64,000 nt of DNA from Pseudoramibacter porci (GCF_009696145.1 NZ_VUMO01000006.1:1-64000), one strand, 5' to 3'; shown: positions 43,837 to 52,756, numbered from the stretch's first letter. Notes: generated by a model not told the origin, from the sequence alone. Program-made: numbers and translations.

Positions 43837-44181
43837 ATGGAAGAAAATATTCATACAACTTCAAACGACATATCAAATGAAATGATATGTTCGATTGCAA
43901 GCATGGCTGCATTGGGTATTGATGGAATCGAAAAAATGTTTATGCGTATTTCAGATGAAATACTGGATGCCATTTACCCTTCTGCAGTTTCTAAGGGCGT
44001 TAAAGTTGTTGAAAAAGAAGATGGCTATCAGATCGATCTTCATGTCATTACAAGCCTTGGTATAAAAATCCCAGAAGTTTGTGAAGAAGTACAGAAAAAG
44101 GTTAAAGAGTCAGTTGAGATTATGGCGGGTAAACCGGTTTCACAAGTGAACATTCTGGTTAAAGGCTGCGGAAAATATTAA
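43837..44181 (+). CDS. Asp23/Gls24 family envelope stress protein
   Basis: A 114-aa Asp23/Gls24-like protein with the alternating IDGIEKM, VKVVEKEDGYQIDLHVITSLGIKIPEV and VSQVNILVKG segments. Members coat the inner membrane face in staphylococci; the short clostridial forms next to nusB are of unknown role. RBS AAGAGG. A terminator follows. Confidence 0.9.
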   Translation: MEENIHTTSNDISNEMICSIASMAALGIDGIEKMFMRISDEILDAIYPSAVSKGVKVVEKEDGYQIDLHVITSLGIKIPEVCEEVQKKVKESVEIMAGKPVSQVNILVKGCGKY

Positions 44182-44192
44182 ATAAATAACTT

Positions 44193-44217
44193 AAGCCGCT
44201 GACAAGCGGCTTTTTTA
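44193..44217 (+). terminator. Terminator after Asp23 gene
   Basis: AAGCCGCT/AGCGGCTT stem, GACA loop, six Ts, only 11 bases before nusB. Confidence 0.85.
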
Positions 44218-44227
44218 ACGGAGAAAA

Positions 44228-44674
44228 ATGAATAAAGAAAAACGAAAATTTGAAAGAGAGCTTGCTTATCGGGCGGTTTTTCAGATTGGATTTGAAGATC
44301 GCGGACAATCTGATTTAAAAGCTAAAATAATGGCAACATTAGATAATGGCGCAGGCTTTGCAGATCCAAAAGAAGATTTCCAGGGTGATCAATATACATA
44401 CGCACATTTACTCGTGGAAACGGTGGTTGCCCATTTAGAAACAATAGATTCTGAAATTAATAAATATCTCCGGGAAGACTGGCATTTTGATCGTATTCCA
44501 AGTGCAGAACTTGCAGCCATGCGAATCGGAGCTGCAGAAATGATGTATTTAGGCTTGCCAATCGAAATAGCTGTTAATGAGTCTGTTGAACTTGCTAAAA
44601 AATATTGTGACGAAAAATCATATCGATATATCAACGGTATATTAAATAATTTGGGTAAACATCTAATAAATTGA
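44228..44674 (+). CDS. nusB: Transcription antitermination factor NusB
   Basis: A 148-aa all-helical protein that binds boxA RNA with S10 in rRNA antitermination. Start REL-AYRAVFQ, and the conserved AELAAMRIGAAEMMYLGLPIEIAVNESVELAKKYCDEKSYRYINGIL. Slightly weak SD (GGAG). The TsaD paralogue follows 7 bases after the stop. Confidence 0.94.
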   Translation: MNKEKRKFERELAYRAVFQIGFEDRGQSDLKAKIMATLDNGAGFADPKEDFQGDQYTYAHLLVETVVAHLETIDSEINKYLREDWHFDRIPSAELAAMRIGAAEMMYLGLPIEIAVNESVELAKKYCDEKSYRYINGILNNLGKHLIN

Positions 44675-44681
44675 GGTGGAA

Positions 44682-45641
44682 ATGTTTATTGGAATTGATA
44701 CGAGCAATTATACGACGTCCATAGCGGGAGTGGATGCACGCAACACAATCATTGTTGACAATAGAAAGATTTTGACAGTGAAGAAGGGGCAGAGAGGATT
44801 GCGACAGTCCGAAGCTGTTTTTGAACATGTTCGCAATATCCCTGAGTTGACGGCATGTTTTGCGTCAATTCCAGAGATTAGAAAAAAGGTAAAGGCAATA
44901 GGTGTATCTGTTTCGCCAAGACCTCAGACGGGATCGTATATGCCAGTGTTCCGTGTCGGATACGCTATTGCTAAATCCTATGCCGATTTACTGCAAGTTC
45001 CACTGTATCGTTTTAGTCACCAGGAGGGTCATATTCGAGCGGCTCTAATTGGACATGAAGAGGTTCTTGACCGGATAAATCAGCCTTTTTTAGCAGTTCA
45101 TTTATCAGGAGGGACTTCTGAAATTGTTATGGTCGATCCACAAGCTCATACCAATCAAATTGTTGGAAAGACATTAGATTTAAATGCTGGACAGTTAATT
45201 GATCGCATTGGCGTTGCTATGGGCTGTTCCTTTCCTGCGGGAAAGGCATTAGAAAAGTTGGCATTAATTTCTAAGCGGCATGACATAAAAGTTGCTTCGC
45301 GCCTTGAAGGATGTGATTTTCATTTTTCTGGCCAGGAAAATTATATTCACCAATTAATTGATGATGGAGCGGAATATTCAGAAATCGCATACGCTTTGTT
45401 TGAATGTATCGGTAGAACGATTGGTCGATCCATTAATTTATTGTGTGAGCAATATAAAGTTCAATTTGCCGTTTTTTCAGGGGGTGTGATGGCAAACAGT
45501 ATTGTAAAAGAAACGATAAGAAAACGAATGAAACGTCAATACCATGCTGTATTTGCCAAGCCGCAGTATGCAACGGATAATAGTGTTGGCTGTGCCTTTT
45601 TGACAAAAGAAAGGTTTAATCAACAGGAGACATTAAATTGA
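44682..45641 (+). CDS. TsaD/Kae1-like paralogue (peptidase M22 family)
   Basis: A 319-aa ASKHA-fold protein related to the tRNA t6A enzyme TsaD but shorter and divergent. It keeps FIGIDTSNYTTS at the start, the metal motif HQEGH (about residues 113-117), HLSGGTSEI, a LD.AG.(L/I)D segment and FSGGVMAN near the end. Clostridia often carry such a copy between nusB and xseA in addition to true tsaD. Its substrate is unknown. GAGG 5 nt upstream supports ATG 44682. Confidence 0.82.
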   Translation: MFIGIDTSNYTTSIAGVDARNTIIVDNRKILTVKKGQRGLRQSEAVFEHVRNIPELTACFASIPEIRKKVKAIGVSVSPRPQTGSYMPVFRVGYAIAKSYADLLQVPLYRFSHQEGHIRAALIGHEEVLDRINQPFLAVHLSGGTSEIVMVDPQAHTNQIVGKTLDLNAGQLIDRIGVAMGCSFPAGKALEKLALISKRHDIKVASRLEGCDFHFSGQENYIHQLIDDGAEYSEIAYALFECIGRTIGRSINLLCEQYKVQFAVFSGGVMANSIVKETIRKRMKRQYHAVFAKPQYATDNSVGCAFLTKERFNQQETLN

Positions 45642-46867
45642 TTTGTAGACACTTAAGTGTTACACAGGCAAACCACTTTGTAAAAAGTGTTATTGCGTCA
45701 AATAGCCTGCTGAAAAATGTTGAGATAGAAGGCGAAATTTCTAATTTTAAGGCATATTACAGTGGCCATCTGTATTTTTCGTTAAAAGATGAAGAAAGTA
45801 AAATTTCTTGTGTTATGTTTTCGTTTCAAGCAGAACAGCTTTCTTTTCTTCCAAACGAGGGGATGCACGTTATCTGCCGCGGTTCTATAGATGTTTATGA
45901 AAAAAACGGTCAGTATCAGTTATATGTCAATGCGATGGAACCAGCAGGTGTCGGAGAATTATTTGTATCGCTGCAAAAGTTAAAAAATCAGTTAGATCAG
46001 CTGGGCTATTTTGATGCAGAAAGAAAAAAAAGACTGCCGTCAAATATTCATACTGTCGGCGTTGTGACTTCTGGGAAAGGTGCCGCGGTTCATGATATAA
46101 TTTCAACTATTCAGAGAAGAAATGCCAGTATAAATATTATTTTTTTTCCTGCAAAAGTACAGGGAGAAAATGCAGCAGAGGAAATAGCAGAAGGGATCCG
46201 CACTCTTGATCAAAGAAATGATATTGATGTCATTATTGTGGGCAGAGGCGGTGGCTCAATTGAAGATCTTTGGGCATTTAATGAAAGAAAAGTTGCGGAT
46301 GCAATTTATCACGCGGAAAAGCCCATTGTCTCGGCAGTTGGTCATGAAACGGATATAACCATCGCGGATCTTGTAGCCGATATGCGTGCAGCGACGCCAA
46401 CAGCTGCTGCTGAATTAGTTGCGACAGATCAAAACTATCAAAGTCATCGGATATTAAAGATAAAAAATGATCTCGGTTATGCTTTTAATCGTAAAATTCA
46501 AAATTTACGCAAACAAATACAATATGATCGTCGAATTATTGAAATAAATAATCCGAGAAAAAAAATAAAAGCACAAAATATTCAACTGCATCATTTGTCT
46601 CACCAACTTCAATGGTCGATTCAAAAAAAAGTATTGTCAGCGCAGACTCAAATGCAGTTCATTCAGAAACAATTGTATTTACTTAATCCAAATCAAGTGT
46701 TAGAACGTGGATATGCGATTGTATTTGCACCAAATAGGGCGGTTGTTGAGACGGCGACTCAAGCGTCTCAATGGAATCAACTAATGATCAAATTTAATGA
46801 TGGTGAAGTGAAAGTCCTACTCGAAAAAGAAAGCGAGAATAATAATGCCTCGAAAAAAAACATTTGA
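45638..46867 (+). CDS. xseA: Exodeoxyribonuclease VII large subunit
   Basis: Catalytic subunit (409 aa). An N-terminal OB fold (VEIEGEISNFKAYYSGHLYFSLKDEES) precedes the nuclease core (GVVTSGKGAAVHDI, VGRGGGSIEDLWAFN, SAVGHETDITIADLVADMRAATPTAAAEL), followed by a coiled-coil region that binds XseB. TTG start 45638 overlaps the previous stop, with AGGAGA upstream. Confidence 0.95.
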   Translation: MICRHLSVTQANHFVKSVIASNSLLKNVEIEGEISNFKAYYSGHLYFSLKDEESKISCVMFSFQAEQLSFLPNEGMHVICRGSIDVYEKNGQYQLYVNAMEPAGVGELFVSLQKLKNQLDQLGYFDAERKKRLPSNIHTVGVVTSGKGAAVHDIISTIQRRNASINIIFFPAKVQGENAAEEIAEGIRTLDQRNDIDVIIVGRGGGSIEDLWAFNERKVADAIYHAEKPIVSAVGHETDITIADLVADMRAATPTAAAELVATDQNYQSHRILKIKNDLGYAFNRKIQNLRKQIQYDRRIIEINNPRKKIKAQNIQLHHLSHQLQWSIQKKVLSAQTQMQFIQKQLYLLNPNQVLERGYAIVFAPNRAVVETATQASQWNQLMIKFNDGEVKVLLEKESENNNASKKNI

Positions 46868-47084
46868 TGAAAAAATATCAAGACTAGAAGAAATTGTGGC
46901 AGAAATGAGCAGTGACCAGCTCAGTCTTGAAAAATCCGTTAAACTTTATGAAGAGGGGATGACGCTGTTAAAAAAGTGCGAAGATGATTTGAAGTCAGCA
47001 GAGGGAAAAATAGCGTTATTAACAAATAATCAATCAGGTTATTCTGAATTAGAAGAAATAACAGAAAAAGATTTGGAGGAATAA
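46845..47084 (+). CDS. xseB: Exodeoxyribonuclease VII small subunit
   Basis: A 79-aa helical protein (FDEKISRLEEIVAEMSSDQLSLEKSVKLYEEGM) that binds the XseA coiled coil. It overlaps xseA by 23 bases. Confidence 0.95.
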   Translation: MPRKKTFDEKISRLEEIVAEMSSDQLSLEKSVKLYEEGMTLLKKCEDDLKSAEGKIALLTNNQSGYSELEEITEKDLEE

Positions 47085-47089
47085 ATCCC

Positions 47090-47992
47090 ATGGATCAGGA
47101 TTTTAAAAATACTTTGGAAATAATGGCAAAGGATGTTGAAGACGACCTACTTTCTTGTTTTGAAAAACCTTTTGACGCGCCTGATATTATTGTTTCTGCT
47201 ATGAAATATAGTTTATTTGCTGGTGGAAAAAGAATACGCCCCGTGATTATGCGAAAAACATGCGAGTTATTTGGCGGCGATATTGAAGATGTACGGGCTT
47301 TATCATGTGCCATTGAAATGATTCATACGTATTCTTTAATTCACGACGATTTACCAGCAATGGATGACGATGATTTGCGACGCGGCCAGCCTTCTAATCA
47401 TAAAGTGTACGGTGAAGATATCGCAATATTGGCGGGAGATGCACTGCTCAATTATGCGATGGAAACGGCGTTAGTCGGATTGCAAAATCTATCCCCACAA
47501 CAGAAAAATAATGGGATTCAGGCTTTGAAAATATTAATGCAGGCTGCTGGTGTCGATGGTATGATCGGCGGGCAGGTCGGCGATGTTTTAGCCGAAGAAG
47601 ATAGTGAAATGAACGCTGAAAAATTAAAATATATTCACTCTCATAAAACTGGAGCGATATTGACAGCTTCATTGCTTTGCGGCGCGGTAATGGCAGATAC
47701 CGATTCGAATTCATTAAAATGGATAAGACAATACGGTGAAGCGATCGGAACGGCTTTTCAAATTGTTGATGACATCCTAGATGTCACATCAAATACACAG
47801 GTGCTTGGAAAACCTGCGGGAAGTGATCTGGAAGAGCATAAAACAACAATGGTCTCGCTTTATGGTTTGAAAAGTGCTCAAGAAAAAGTTGAAGAGTATC
47901 ATTCTGTCGCAATTCAAGCTTTATCAAATCTGTCAATTGATACTTCATTTTATGTTCAAATGGCAAATTTTGTGTGCAATCGTGTTTACTAA
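47090..47992 (+). CDS. ispA: Trans-polyprenyl diphosphate synthase (farnesyl/geranylgeranyl type)
   Basis: Condenses isopentenyl units for quinone or undecaprenyl precursors. The 300-aa protein has the two Asp-rich motifs HDDLPAMDDDDLRRG and QIVDDILDV, GGKRIRP at the start of the fold, and the KTG segment (SHKTGAIL). TTTGGAGGA precedes ATG. It directly follows xseB, the common nusB-xseAB-ispA order; dxs, which often follows, is absent. Confidence 0.92.
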   Translation: MDQDFKNTLEIMAKDVEDDLLSCFEKPFDAPDIIVSAMKYSLFAGGKRIRPVIMRKTCELFGGDIEDVRALSCAIEMIHTYSLIHDDLPAMDDDDLRRGQPSNHKVYGEDIAILAGDALLNYAMETALVGLQNLSPQQKNNGIQALKILMQAAGVDGMIGGQVGDVLAEEDSEMNAEKLKYIHSHKTGAILTASLLCGAVMADTDSNSLKWIRQYGEAIGTAFQIVDDILDVTSNTQVLGKPAGSDLEEHKTTMVSLYGLKSAQEKVEEYHSVAIQALSNLSIDTSFYVQMANFVCNRVY

Positions 47993-48085
47993 AATAATAG
48001 TGAAAGGATTTGACAAAAAAGTACCGAGAATTTTCAATGAGATTATGGTAAATTAATTATAAATAATGCAAAAGAGGTTGGTCAA

Positions 48086-48376
48086 ATGTGTACAATCAAT
48101 ATTTATAATCCTATCAATGTCGATTTGAAATCTCAACAAGCTTTAGCTATTCAAGTAATTGTTAAAGATTTAAAAAGTCAAGGTATTGATATTCATTTGC
48201 GGAATTTTTCTGAAGATCAATCTCGATATACAAATGGGCCGGTAGAGCGTGTCCTTTTGACCGATGGGCCAGATGCCTTTCCGGTTACTGTTGTAGACGG
48301 CGAAATATTCCAGAAGGATTCCTATCCGGATTATTATGAGTTGTTAAAATGGAGCGGTGTTGACCATACACCTTGA
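48086..48376 (+). CDS. ArsD-like protein without the metalloid-binding cysteines
   Basis: A 96-aa protein that follows the ArsD pattern: a short beta start (INIYNPINVD), LKSQGIDIHLRNFSEDQSRYTNGPV, then DAFPVTVVDGEIFQKDSYPDYYELLKW. True ArsD is an arsenic metallochaperone with vicinal cysteines near residues 12-13; here that position is NPINVDL and only the second residue is Cys. No ars gene is near. It is therefore a family member with another role, perhaps a thioredoxin-like scaffold. Confidence 0.65.
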   Translation: MCTINIYNPINVDLKSQQALAIQVIVKDLKSQGIDIHLRNFSEDQSRYTNGPVERVLLTDGPDAFPVTVVDGEIFQKDSYPDYYELLKWSGVDHTP

Positions 48377-48387
48377 TGAACACTTAG

Positions 48388-48414
48388 ACTGCGTTGGATA
48401 ACGCAGTTTTTTTT
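48388..48414 (+). terminator. Terminator after the ArsD-like gene
   Basis: ACTGCGTT/AACGCAGT stem with GGAT loop and eight Ts. Confidence 0.87.
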
Positions 48415-48487
48415 ATGTCGATTATAAGTTTCATCATGATAAAAAAGATGAAAAATTTTCAAAAAACTGGATGAAAGCCTTTAAAGC

Positions 48488-48498
48488 TATGCTATAAT
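48488..48498 (+). promoter_or_regulatory. Extended -10 promoter of the fumarase operon
   Basis: TGC-TATAAT (TATAAT at 48493-48498) is a strong extended -10 without a clear -35. It lies about 40 bases before the start. Confidence 0.6.
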
Positions 48499-48537
48499 AG
48501 TAATGTAAAATCTTTTGAAAGGATCAAATGAAATACT

Positions 48538-49383
48538 GTGAAAATTATTCAGGCAAAAGATATTACAGAAAAAGTCGCTAAATTGTGTATTCAAATTAAT
48601 ACGAGATTAACAGACGATATCGATCGTTCTCTTACCGCAGCACAGCAAAAAGAAGCCTATCCTTTGGCAAAAAATATTTTATCAGTGATTAATGAGAATC
48701 GGGAGTTGGCAGCAAATAATCGACGTCCCATTTGTCAGGATACGGGTATGGTAATCGCGTTCGTTCAATGCGGTCAAGATGTGCACATTACAGGCGGCAG
48801 CCTTGAAAAGGCCATTCAAAACGGTGTAAAGCAAGCGTACTGTCAAGGCTATATGAGAAAGTCGATTGTTTCAGATCCGCTGATTCGAGATGAAAACACA
48901 GATGACAACACGCCAGCTGTTATTCATTATCAAATCATAGAAGGAGACAGCCTCAAGATATCAATTATGGCCAAAGGATTTGGCAGTGAAAATACAAGTG
49001 CACTAAAAATGCTTAAGCCATCTGATGGTATGGACGGTGCTAATGATTTTATAGTTGAAACGATCCAAAGGGGAGCGCCAAATGCTTGTGCGCCGATTAT
49101 TGTTGGCGTTGGGATCGGCGGTGATTTTGAAAAAGCAGCAATGATGTCAAAACAAGCATTGTTTATCCCATTGGATCAAAATAGTGAAAAGCCGCATTTA
49201 CGCTCCATGGAAAAGAACATTATGCGGACTATTAATGAGACAGGAATTGGCCCAATGGGAATGGGAGGATTGACAACGATGCTTGGTATTCATATTCTTG
49301 ACTACCCAACGCATATTGCGGGATTGCCCGTTGCTGTTAATATTTGCTGCTATGTTGATCGAAGAGGGACGGTGATCTTATAG
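48538..49383 (+). CDS. Class I fumarate hydratase, alpha subunit
   Basis: Alpha subunit (281 aa) of the oxygen-sensitive [4Fe-4S] fumarase or tartrate dehydratase family. Cysteines in RRPICQDTG, NACAPIIVGVG-type and the C-terminal VNICCYVDRRG are consistent with cluster ligands. GTG 48538 is about 14 nt after GAAAGGA, a loose spacing, so the exact start is uncertain. It pairs with the beta subunit directly behind it. Fumarase is favoured over tartrate dehydratase by lack of tartrate genes. Confidence 0.88.
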   Translation: MKIIQAKDITEKVAKLCIQINTRLTDDIDRSLTAAQQKEAYPLAKNILSVINENRELAANNRRPICQDTGMVIAFVQCGQDVHITGGSLEKAIQNGVKQAYCQGYMRKSIVSDPLIRDENTDDNTPAVIHYQIIEGDSLKISIMAKGFGSENTSALKMLKPSDGMDGANDFIVETIQRGAPNACAPIIVGVGIGGDFEKAAMMSKQALFIPLDQNSEKPHLRSMEKNIMRTINETGIGPMGMGGLTTMLGIHILDYPTHIAGLPVAVNICCYVDRRGTVIL

Positions 49384-49944
49384 ATGAAAAAAGTCACTAC
49401 ACCGATTACAAATGATAAAATTGAGCAATTAGTTTGCGGTGAACAAGTTTTATTGTCTGGGACAATTTATACAGCGAGAGATGCTGCACACAAACGGATG
49501 ATAGAAGATCTTTCTCAGCAAAAATCACTTCCTTTTGATATTAAAGACCAAATTATTTTTTATATGGGACCTTGTCCGGCAGCACCCGGAGAAATTATTG
49601 GACCAGCAGGGCCGACAACCTCTCACAGAATGGATAAATACACACCTCGGTTGTTGGATTTAGGCTTAAAAGGCATGATTGGAAAGGGAAACCGTACCAA
49701 ACCTGTGATCGAAAGTATCCAAAATAATAAAGCTATTTATTTTGCTTGTGTAGGAGGAACGGGTACACTTTGTGCAAACCATATTAAATATTCAGAAATT
49801 ATTGCGTATCCAGAACTGGGAACAGAAGCAATCAGAAAATTGGAAGTTGAGAATTTTCCGATTTTTGTTGCAATAGATGCAAAAGGTAATAATATTTACG
49901 ATAACGGTCCGAAGTTATTTCGAAAATACTTGATTGACAATTAA
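49384..49944 (+). CDS. Class I fumarate hydratase, beta subunit
   Basis: Beta subunit (186 aa), matching the C-terminal domain of one-chain class I fumarases. Motifs: LLSGTIYTARDAAHKR, YMGPCPAAPGEIIGPAGPTTSHRMD, and MIGKGNRTKP. It begins at the base after the alpha stop codon. Confidence 0.9.
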   Translation: MKKVTTPITNDKIEQLVCGEQVLLSGTIYTARDAAHKRMIEDLSQQKSLPFDIKDQIIFYMGPCPAAPGEIIGPAGPTTSHRMDKYTPRLLDLGLKGMIGKGNRTKPVIESIQNNKAIYFACVGGTGTLCANHIKYSEIIAYPELGTEAIRKLEVENFPIFVAIDAKGNNIYDNGPKLFRKYLIDN

Positions 49945-49960
49945 ACAAATGGAGGAACTC

Positions 49961-51211
49961 ATGAGTAATAGAATGGTAATTTCATCATCAGTTAGAGAAG
50001 CGGGCAATGACCCGATTTTTCACATCGCAGAATTGGCGAAGAACAGAATTGCAGAAATCGGGTCTGAACCTGTAATTAATTCGACGATTGGTTCGTTGAT
50101 GGATGATGACGGTAATTTAGTAGCATTTGATAGTGTATATTCGACATTCCGCAGTTTGAATAATGCCGAAATTGCAGGTTATGCAAGTATTGCGGGTATT
50201 CCTGAATTTTTGGAAAATGTTGTTTACGCATGCTTTAAACATCATCAACCCAAAGGGTACATTGAAGCGGTTGCAACACCGGGTGGTACTGGTGCAGTTC
50301 GAAATGCGATTGCAAATTACAGTGAATTTGGTGATGAAATTTTAGTTCAGGATTGGCACTGGGCCCCGTATGGAACAATCGCTCAAGAAAATCGAAGAAA
50401 GATTACAACTTTTGAACTTTTTGACGAAAATGGAAATTTTAATTTTGAATCATATGAAAATAAAGTTTTAGAACTGCTAGAAAAACAGAAACGTGTTCTA
50501 AGTATTTTAAATACACCGGCACATAATCCGACAGGATATAACATTTCTGACGAAGAATGGAAGCAGTTAGTTGAATTTTATACAAAGACGGCAAATGAAC
50601 ATCCGGATTGGCGCATTATTGTTCTTTGTGATATTGCTTATATCGATTTTGCTGGAAAGGGTGAAAGTGCGCGTCAGTTTATGGAAATTCTCTCGGGGAT
50701 GCCGGAAAATGTTCTAACGCTTTATGCATACTCGGCTTCAAAAGCAATGACGATGTATGGGCTTAGAAATGGCGCACTTTTATGTGTCGCCCCAACCCAG
50801 GAAATTGCAAGTGAATTTAAGGCATCTTGTTCTTTCTCAAATCGAGGCACCTGGTCAAACGGGACAAGATCAGCGCAGGCAACACTGGCAAAAATTATTT
50901 CGAATGATCAGTTAAGAGAAGCATTTGAAGCTGAACAAGCAGACTGGAGAAATAAGCTTCAGGCGCGTGCTAAAGCCTTTATGGATTCAGCTAGTCAAGT
51001 TGGATTAAAGACATGTACTTATCGTGATGGTTTCTTTATTTCAATTCCGTGCGAAAATCGAGAAGCAATTAGAGATTATTTAGCTGAACATGATAATTTC
51101 TTTATTGTTGCCTTAAAGAAGGGACTCCGTTTTGCACCGTGTGCGGTTAATGAAGAAAAATGCAGCAAGGCTCCAGCATTAATTAAAAAAGCGATTGATA
51201 AATTAGATTAA
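49961..51211 (+). CDS. PLP-dependent class I/II aminotransferase
   Basis: A 416-aa fold-type I aminotransferase. The PLP lysine is probably K261 in YSASKAMTMYG; NTPAHNPTGY and CDIAYIDFAG supply the Asn and Asp/Tyr of the cofactor site, and RFAPCAVNEEK gives the C-terminal substrate arginine. The closest types are aromatic or aspartate aminotransferases. ATGGAGGA favours ATG 49961; the frame is open 27 bases further up, overlapping the fumarase gene. Context with fumarase suggests aspartate or alanine interconversion with C4 acids, which is an inference. Confidence 0.85.
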   Translation: MSNRMVISSSVREAGNDPIFHIAELAKNRIAEIGSEPVINSTIGSLMDDDGNLVAFDSVYSTFRSLNNAEIAGYASIAGIPEFLENVVYACFKHHQPKGYIEAVATPGGTGAVRNAIANYSEFGDEILVQDWHWAPYGTIAQENRRKITTFELFDENGNFNFESYENKVLELLEKQKRVLSILNTPAHNPTGYNISDEEWKQLVEFYTKTANEHPDWRIIVLCDIAYIDFAGKGESARQFMEILSGMPENVLTLYAYSASKAMTMYGLRNGALLCVAPTQEIASEFKASCSFSNRGTWSNGTRSAQATLAKIISNDQLREAFEAEQADWRNKLQARAKAFMDSASQVGLKTCTYRDGFFISIPCENREAIRDYLAEHDNFFIVALKKGLRFAPCAVNEEKCSKAPALIKKAIDKLD

Positions 51212-51235
51212 TCTTTTAGCGAGTGGAGAAGTTTT

Positions 51236-52249
51236 ATGAAAGTAAAAATTGTTGACGTTGCAAAAGAGGCGAATGTCTCTGTTGCAACAGTTTCGCGTGT
51301 TGTCAATAATATTCCTTTAGTCAATGAGGAAACTCGGGAAAGGGTTTTAAAAGCAATAAAAAAGACGGGATATAAACCAAACGCAATCGCAAGAAGTTTA
51401 AAAATTCAAAAAACCAATACTTTGGGGATTATGATCCCGGATATTTTGGATCCTTTTTATACCTGGATTGTCCGAGGCGCAGAAGATGTTTGCGGTATAT
51501 ACAACTACAATATTATTTTAAGTGATACAGATTTCAATCCAGAAAAAGAAAAAAAATCTCTTGATGTCTTAGTTGAAAAACAATGCGATGGTATTATCTA
51601 TGTCGGGAAAAACCTTACGGACGAAATGAGAGATCGGTTAACTTCCGCTTCATGCGAAGTGGTTTTGGGCTGTGTACCTGATGTGACGGGAAAACTTTCC
51701 GGTGTGTTAATTGATAATACCTCTGCAGCTTATGATCTGGCTGTTAAAGTCATTGATGCCGGACACCGCAACAATATTATTTTTAGTGATGAAAATGACA
51801 ATGGTTATATCGCTGAAAAACGTCTTGAAGGGATTCAGAAAGCTTACAAAGAAAAGGGATTAGAATTTAATCCGGACCAGATCTATCACTGCCTCTCATC
51901 TATTTCGGGAGGATACAATCAAATGAAAGATATTTTGGAAAAGGGTGAAGTATCTTTTTCAAATGTATTTTGTTTTAACGATCAAATGGCTCTGGGCGCC
52001 ATTCGCGCAATTGAAGAAAAAGGTTATAGTGTACCTAGAGACTATTCTGTAGCTGGATTTAATGATTTTTGGATTTCTGAGTGGGTGACCCCCAAAATCA
52101 CAACTATTTCTCAGCCAATGTATGATATCGGTGCTGTTGCGACACGAATGTTGATTAAAATGTGCGAAAAAGAAGAAACGGAAATGAAGACCTTATACGT
52201 TCCTTATGAAGTTAAAGTCCGTGATTCGGTAAAAGGTATCAGCGAATAA
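51236..52249 (+). CDS. LacI/PurR-family transcriptional regulator
   Basis: A 337-aa regulator with the N-terminal LacI helix-turn-helix (VKIVDVAKEANVSVATVSRVVNN, hinge PNAIARSLK near 50) and a periplasmic-binding-protein-like effector domain (LGIMIPDILDPFY, YIAEKRLEGIQKA, VPRDYSVAGFND). The effector, usually a sugar or nucleobase, cannot be told. It sits last in the fumarase-aminotransferase unit, 24 bases after the aminotransferase stop, and may control that unit. Confidence 0.9.
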   Translation: MKVKIVDVAKEANVSVATVSRVVNNIPLVNEETRERVLKAIKKTGYKPNAIARSLKIQKTNTLGIMIPDILDPFYTWIVRGAEDVCGIYNYNIILSDTDFNPEKEKKSLDVLVEKQCDGIIYVGKNLTDEMRDRLTSASCEVVLGCVPDVTGKLSGVLIDNTSAAYDLAVKVIDAGHRNNIIFSDENDNGYIAEKRLEGIQKAYKEKGLEFNPDQIYHCLSSISGGYNQMKDILEKGEVSFSNVFCFNDQMALGAIRAIEEKGYSVPRDYSVAGFNDFWISEWVTPKITTISQPMYDIGAVATRMLIKMCEKEETEMKTLYVPYEVKVRDSVKGISE

Positions 52250-52257
52250 ATATTCTT

Positions 52258-52297
52258 AGACAGCAGCAGTGCATTTATGTTGCGTCTGCTGCTGTCT
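52258..52297 (+). terminator. Perfect 12-bp hairpin after the LacI-family gene
   Basis: AGACAGCAGCAG (52258-52269) pairs fully with CTGCTGCTGTCT (52286-52297) around a 16-base loop. No T-run follows, so it may act as an mRNA 3' end barrier more than as an intrinsic terminator. Confidence 0.6.
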
Positions 52298-52329
52298 ACT
52301 GAATTTAATAAAAAAAAGGGAAAAAAGTA

Positions 52330-52358
52330 TTGACATCGCCGAATATTTCACTTATAAT
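52330..52358 (+). promoter_or_regulatory. Consensus promoter of the five-tRNA cluster
   Basis: TTGACA (52330-52335), 17 bases, TATAAT (52353-52358): a perfect sigma-A promoter 40 bases before tRNA-Gly. Confidence 0.9.
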
Positions 52359-52398
52359 AAGTCCTGTTCTGTTACGAAAGTATTCGCAACAAGAATTT

Positions 52399-52472
52399 GC
52401 GGGTGTAGCTCAGTGGTAGAGCCCTGGCCTTCCAAGCCAGTCGCGAGGGTCCGATTCCCTTCACCCGCTCCA
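52399..52472 (+). tRNA. tRNA-Gly (anticodon TCC)
   Basis: Acceptor GCGGGTG/CACCCGC, anticodon stem CTGGC/GCCAG with loop CTTCCAA, CCA encoded. Confidence 0.95.
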
Positions 52473-52497
52473 GAAAGTCATTATGGTTGAGGCACGA

Positions 52498-52574
52498 GCG
52501 CCAATAGCTCAGTTGGATAGAGCAACGGCCTTCTAAGCCGTGTGCCCGGGGTTCGAATCCCTGTTGGCGCGCCA
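52498..52574 (+). tRNA. tRNA-Arg (anticodon TCT)
   Basis: Acceptor GCGCCAA/TTGGCGC, anticodon stem ACGGC/GCCGT with loop CTTCTAA, CCA encoded. Confidence 0.95.
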
Positions 52575-52583
52575 TTTGCTTGT

Positions 52584-52660
52584 GGTGGATGTAGTTCAGT
52601 TGGTAGAGCGCCAGATTGTGGTTCTGGTTGTCGGGGGTTCGAGTCCCTTCATCCACCCCA
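52584..52660 (+). tRNA. tRNA-His (anticodon GTG)
   Basis: Acceptor GTGGATG/CATCCAC with the extra G at -1 facing C73, anticodon stem CCAGA/TCTGG with loop TTGTGGT, CCA encoded. Confidence 0.95.
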
Positions 52661-52670
52661 TTTTTTATTT

Positions 52671-52746
52671 AGGGGTATGGCCAAGTGGTTAAGGCACCAG
52701 ACTTTGACTCTGGAATTCGCAGGTTCGACTCCTGCTACCCCTGCCA
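52671..52746 (+). tRNA. tRNA-Gln (anticodon TTG)
   Basis: Acceptor AGGGGTA/TACCCCT, anticodon stem CCAGA/TCTGG with loop CTTTGAC, CCA encoded. Confidence 0.95.
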
Positions 52747-52756
52747 TAACGAATAT

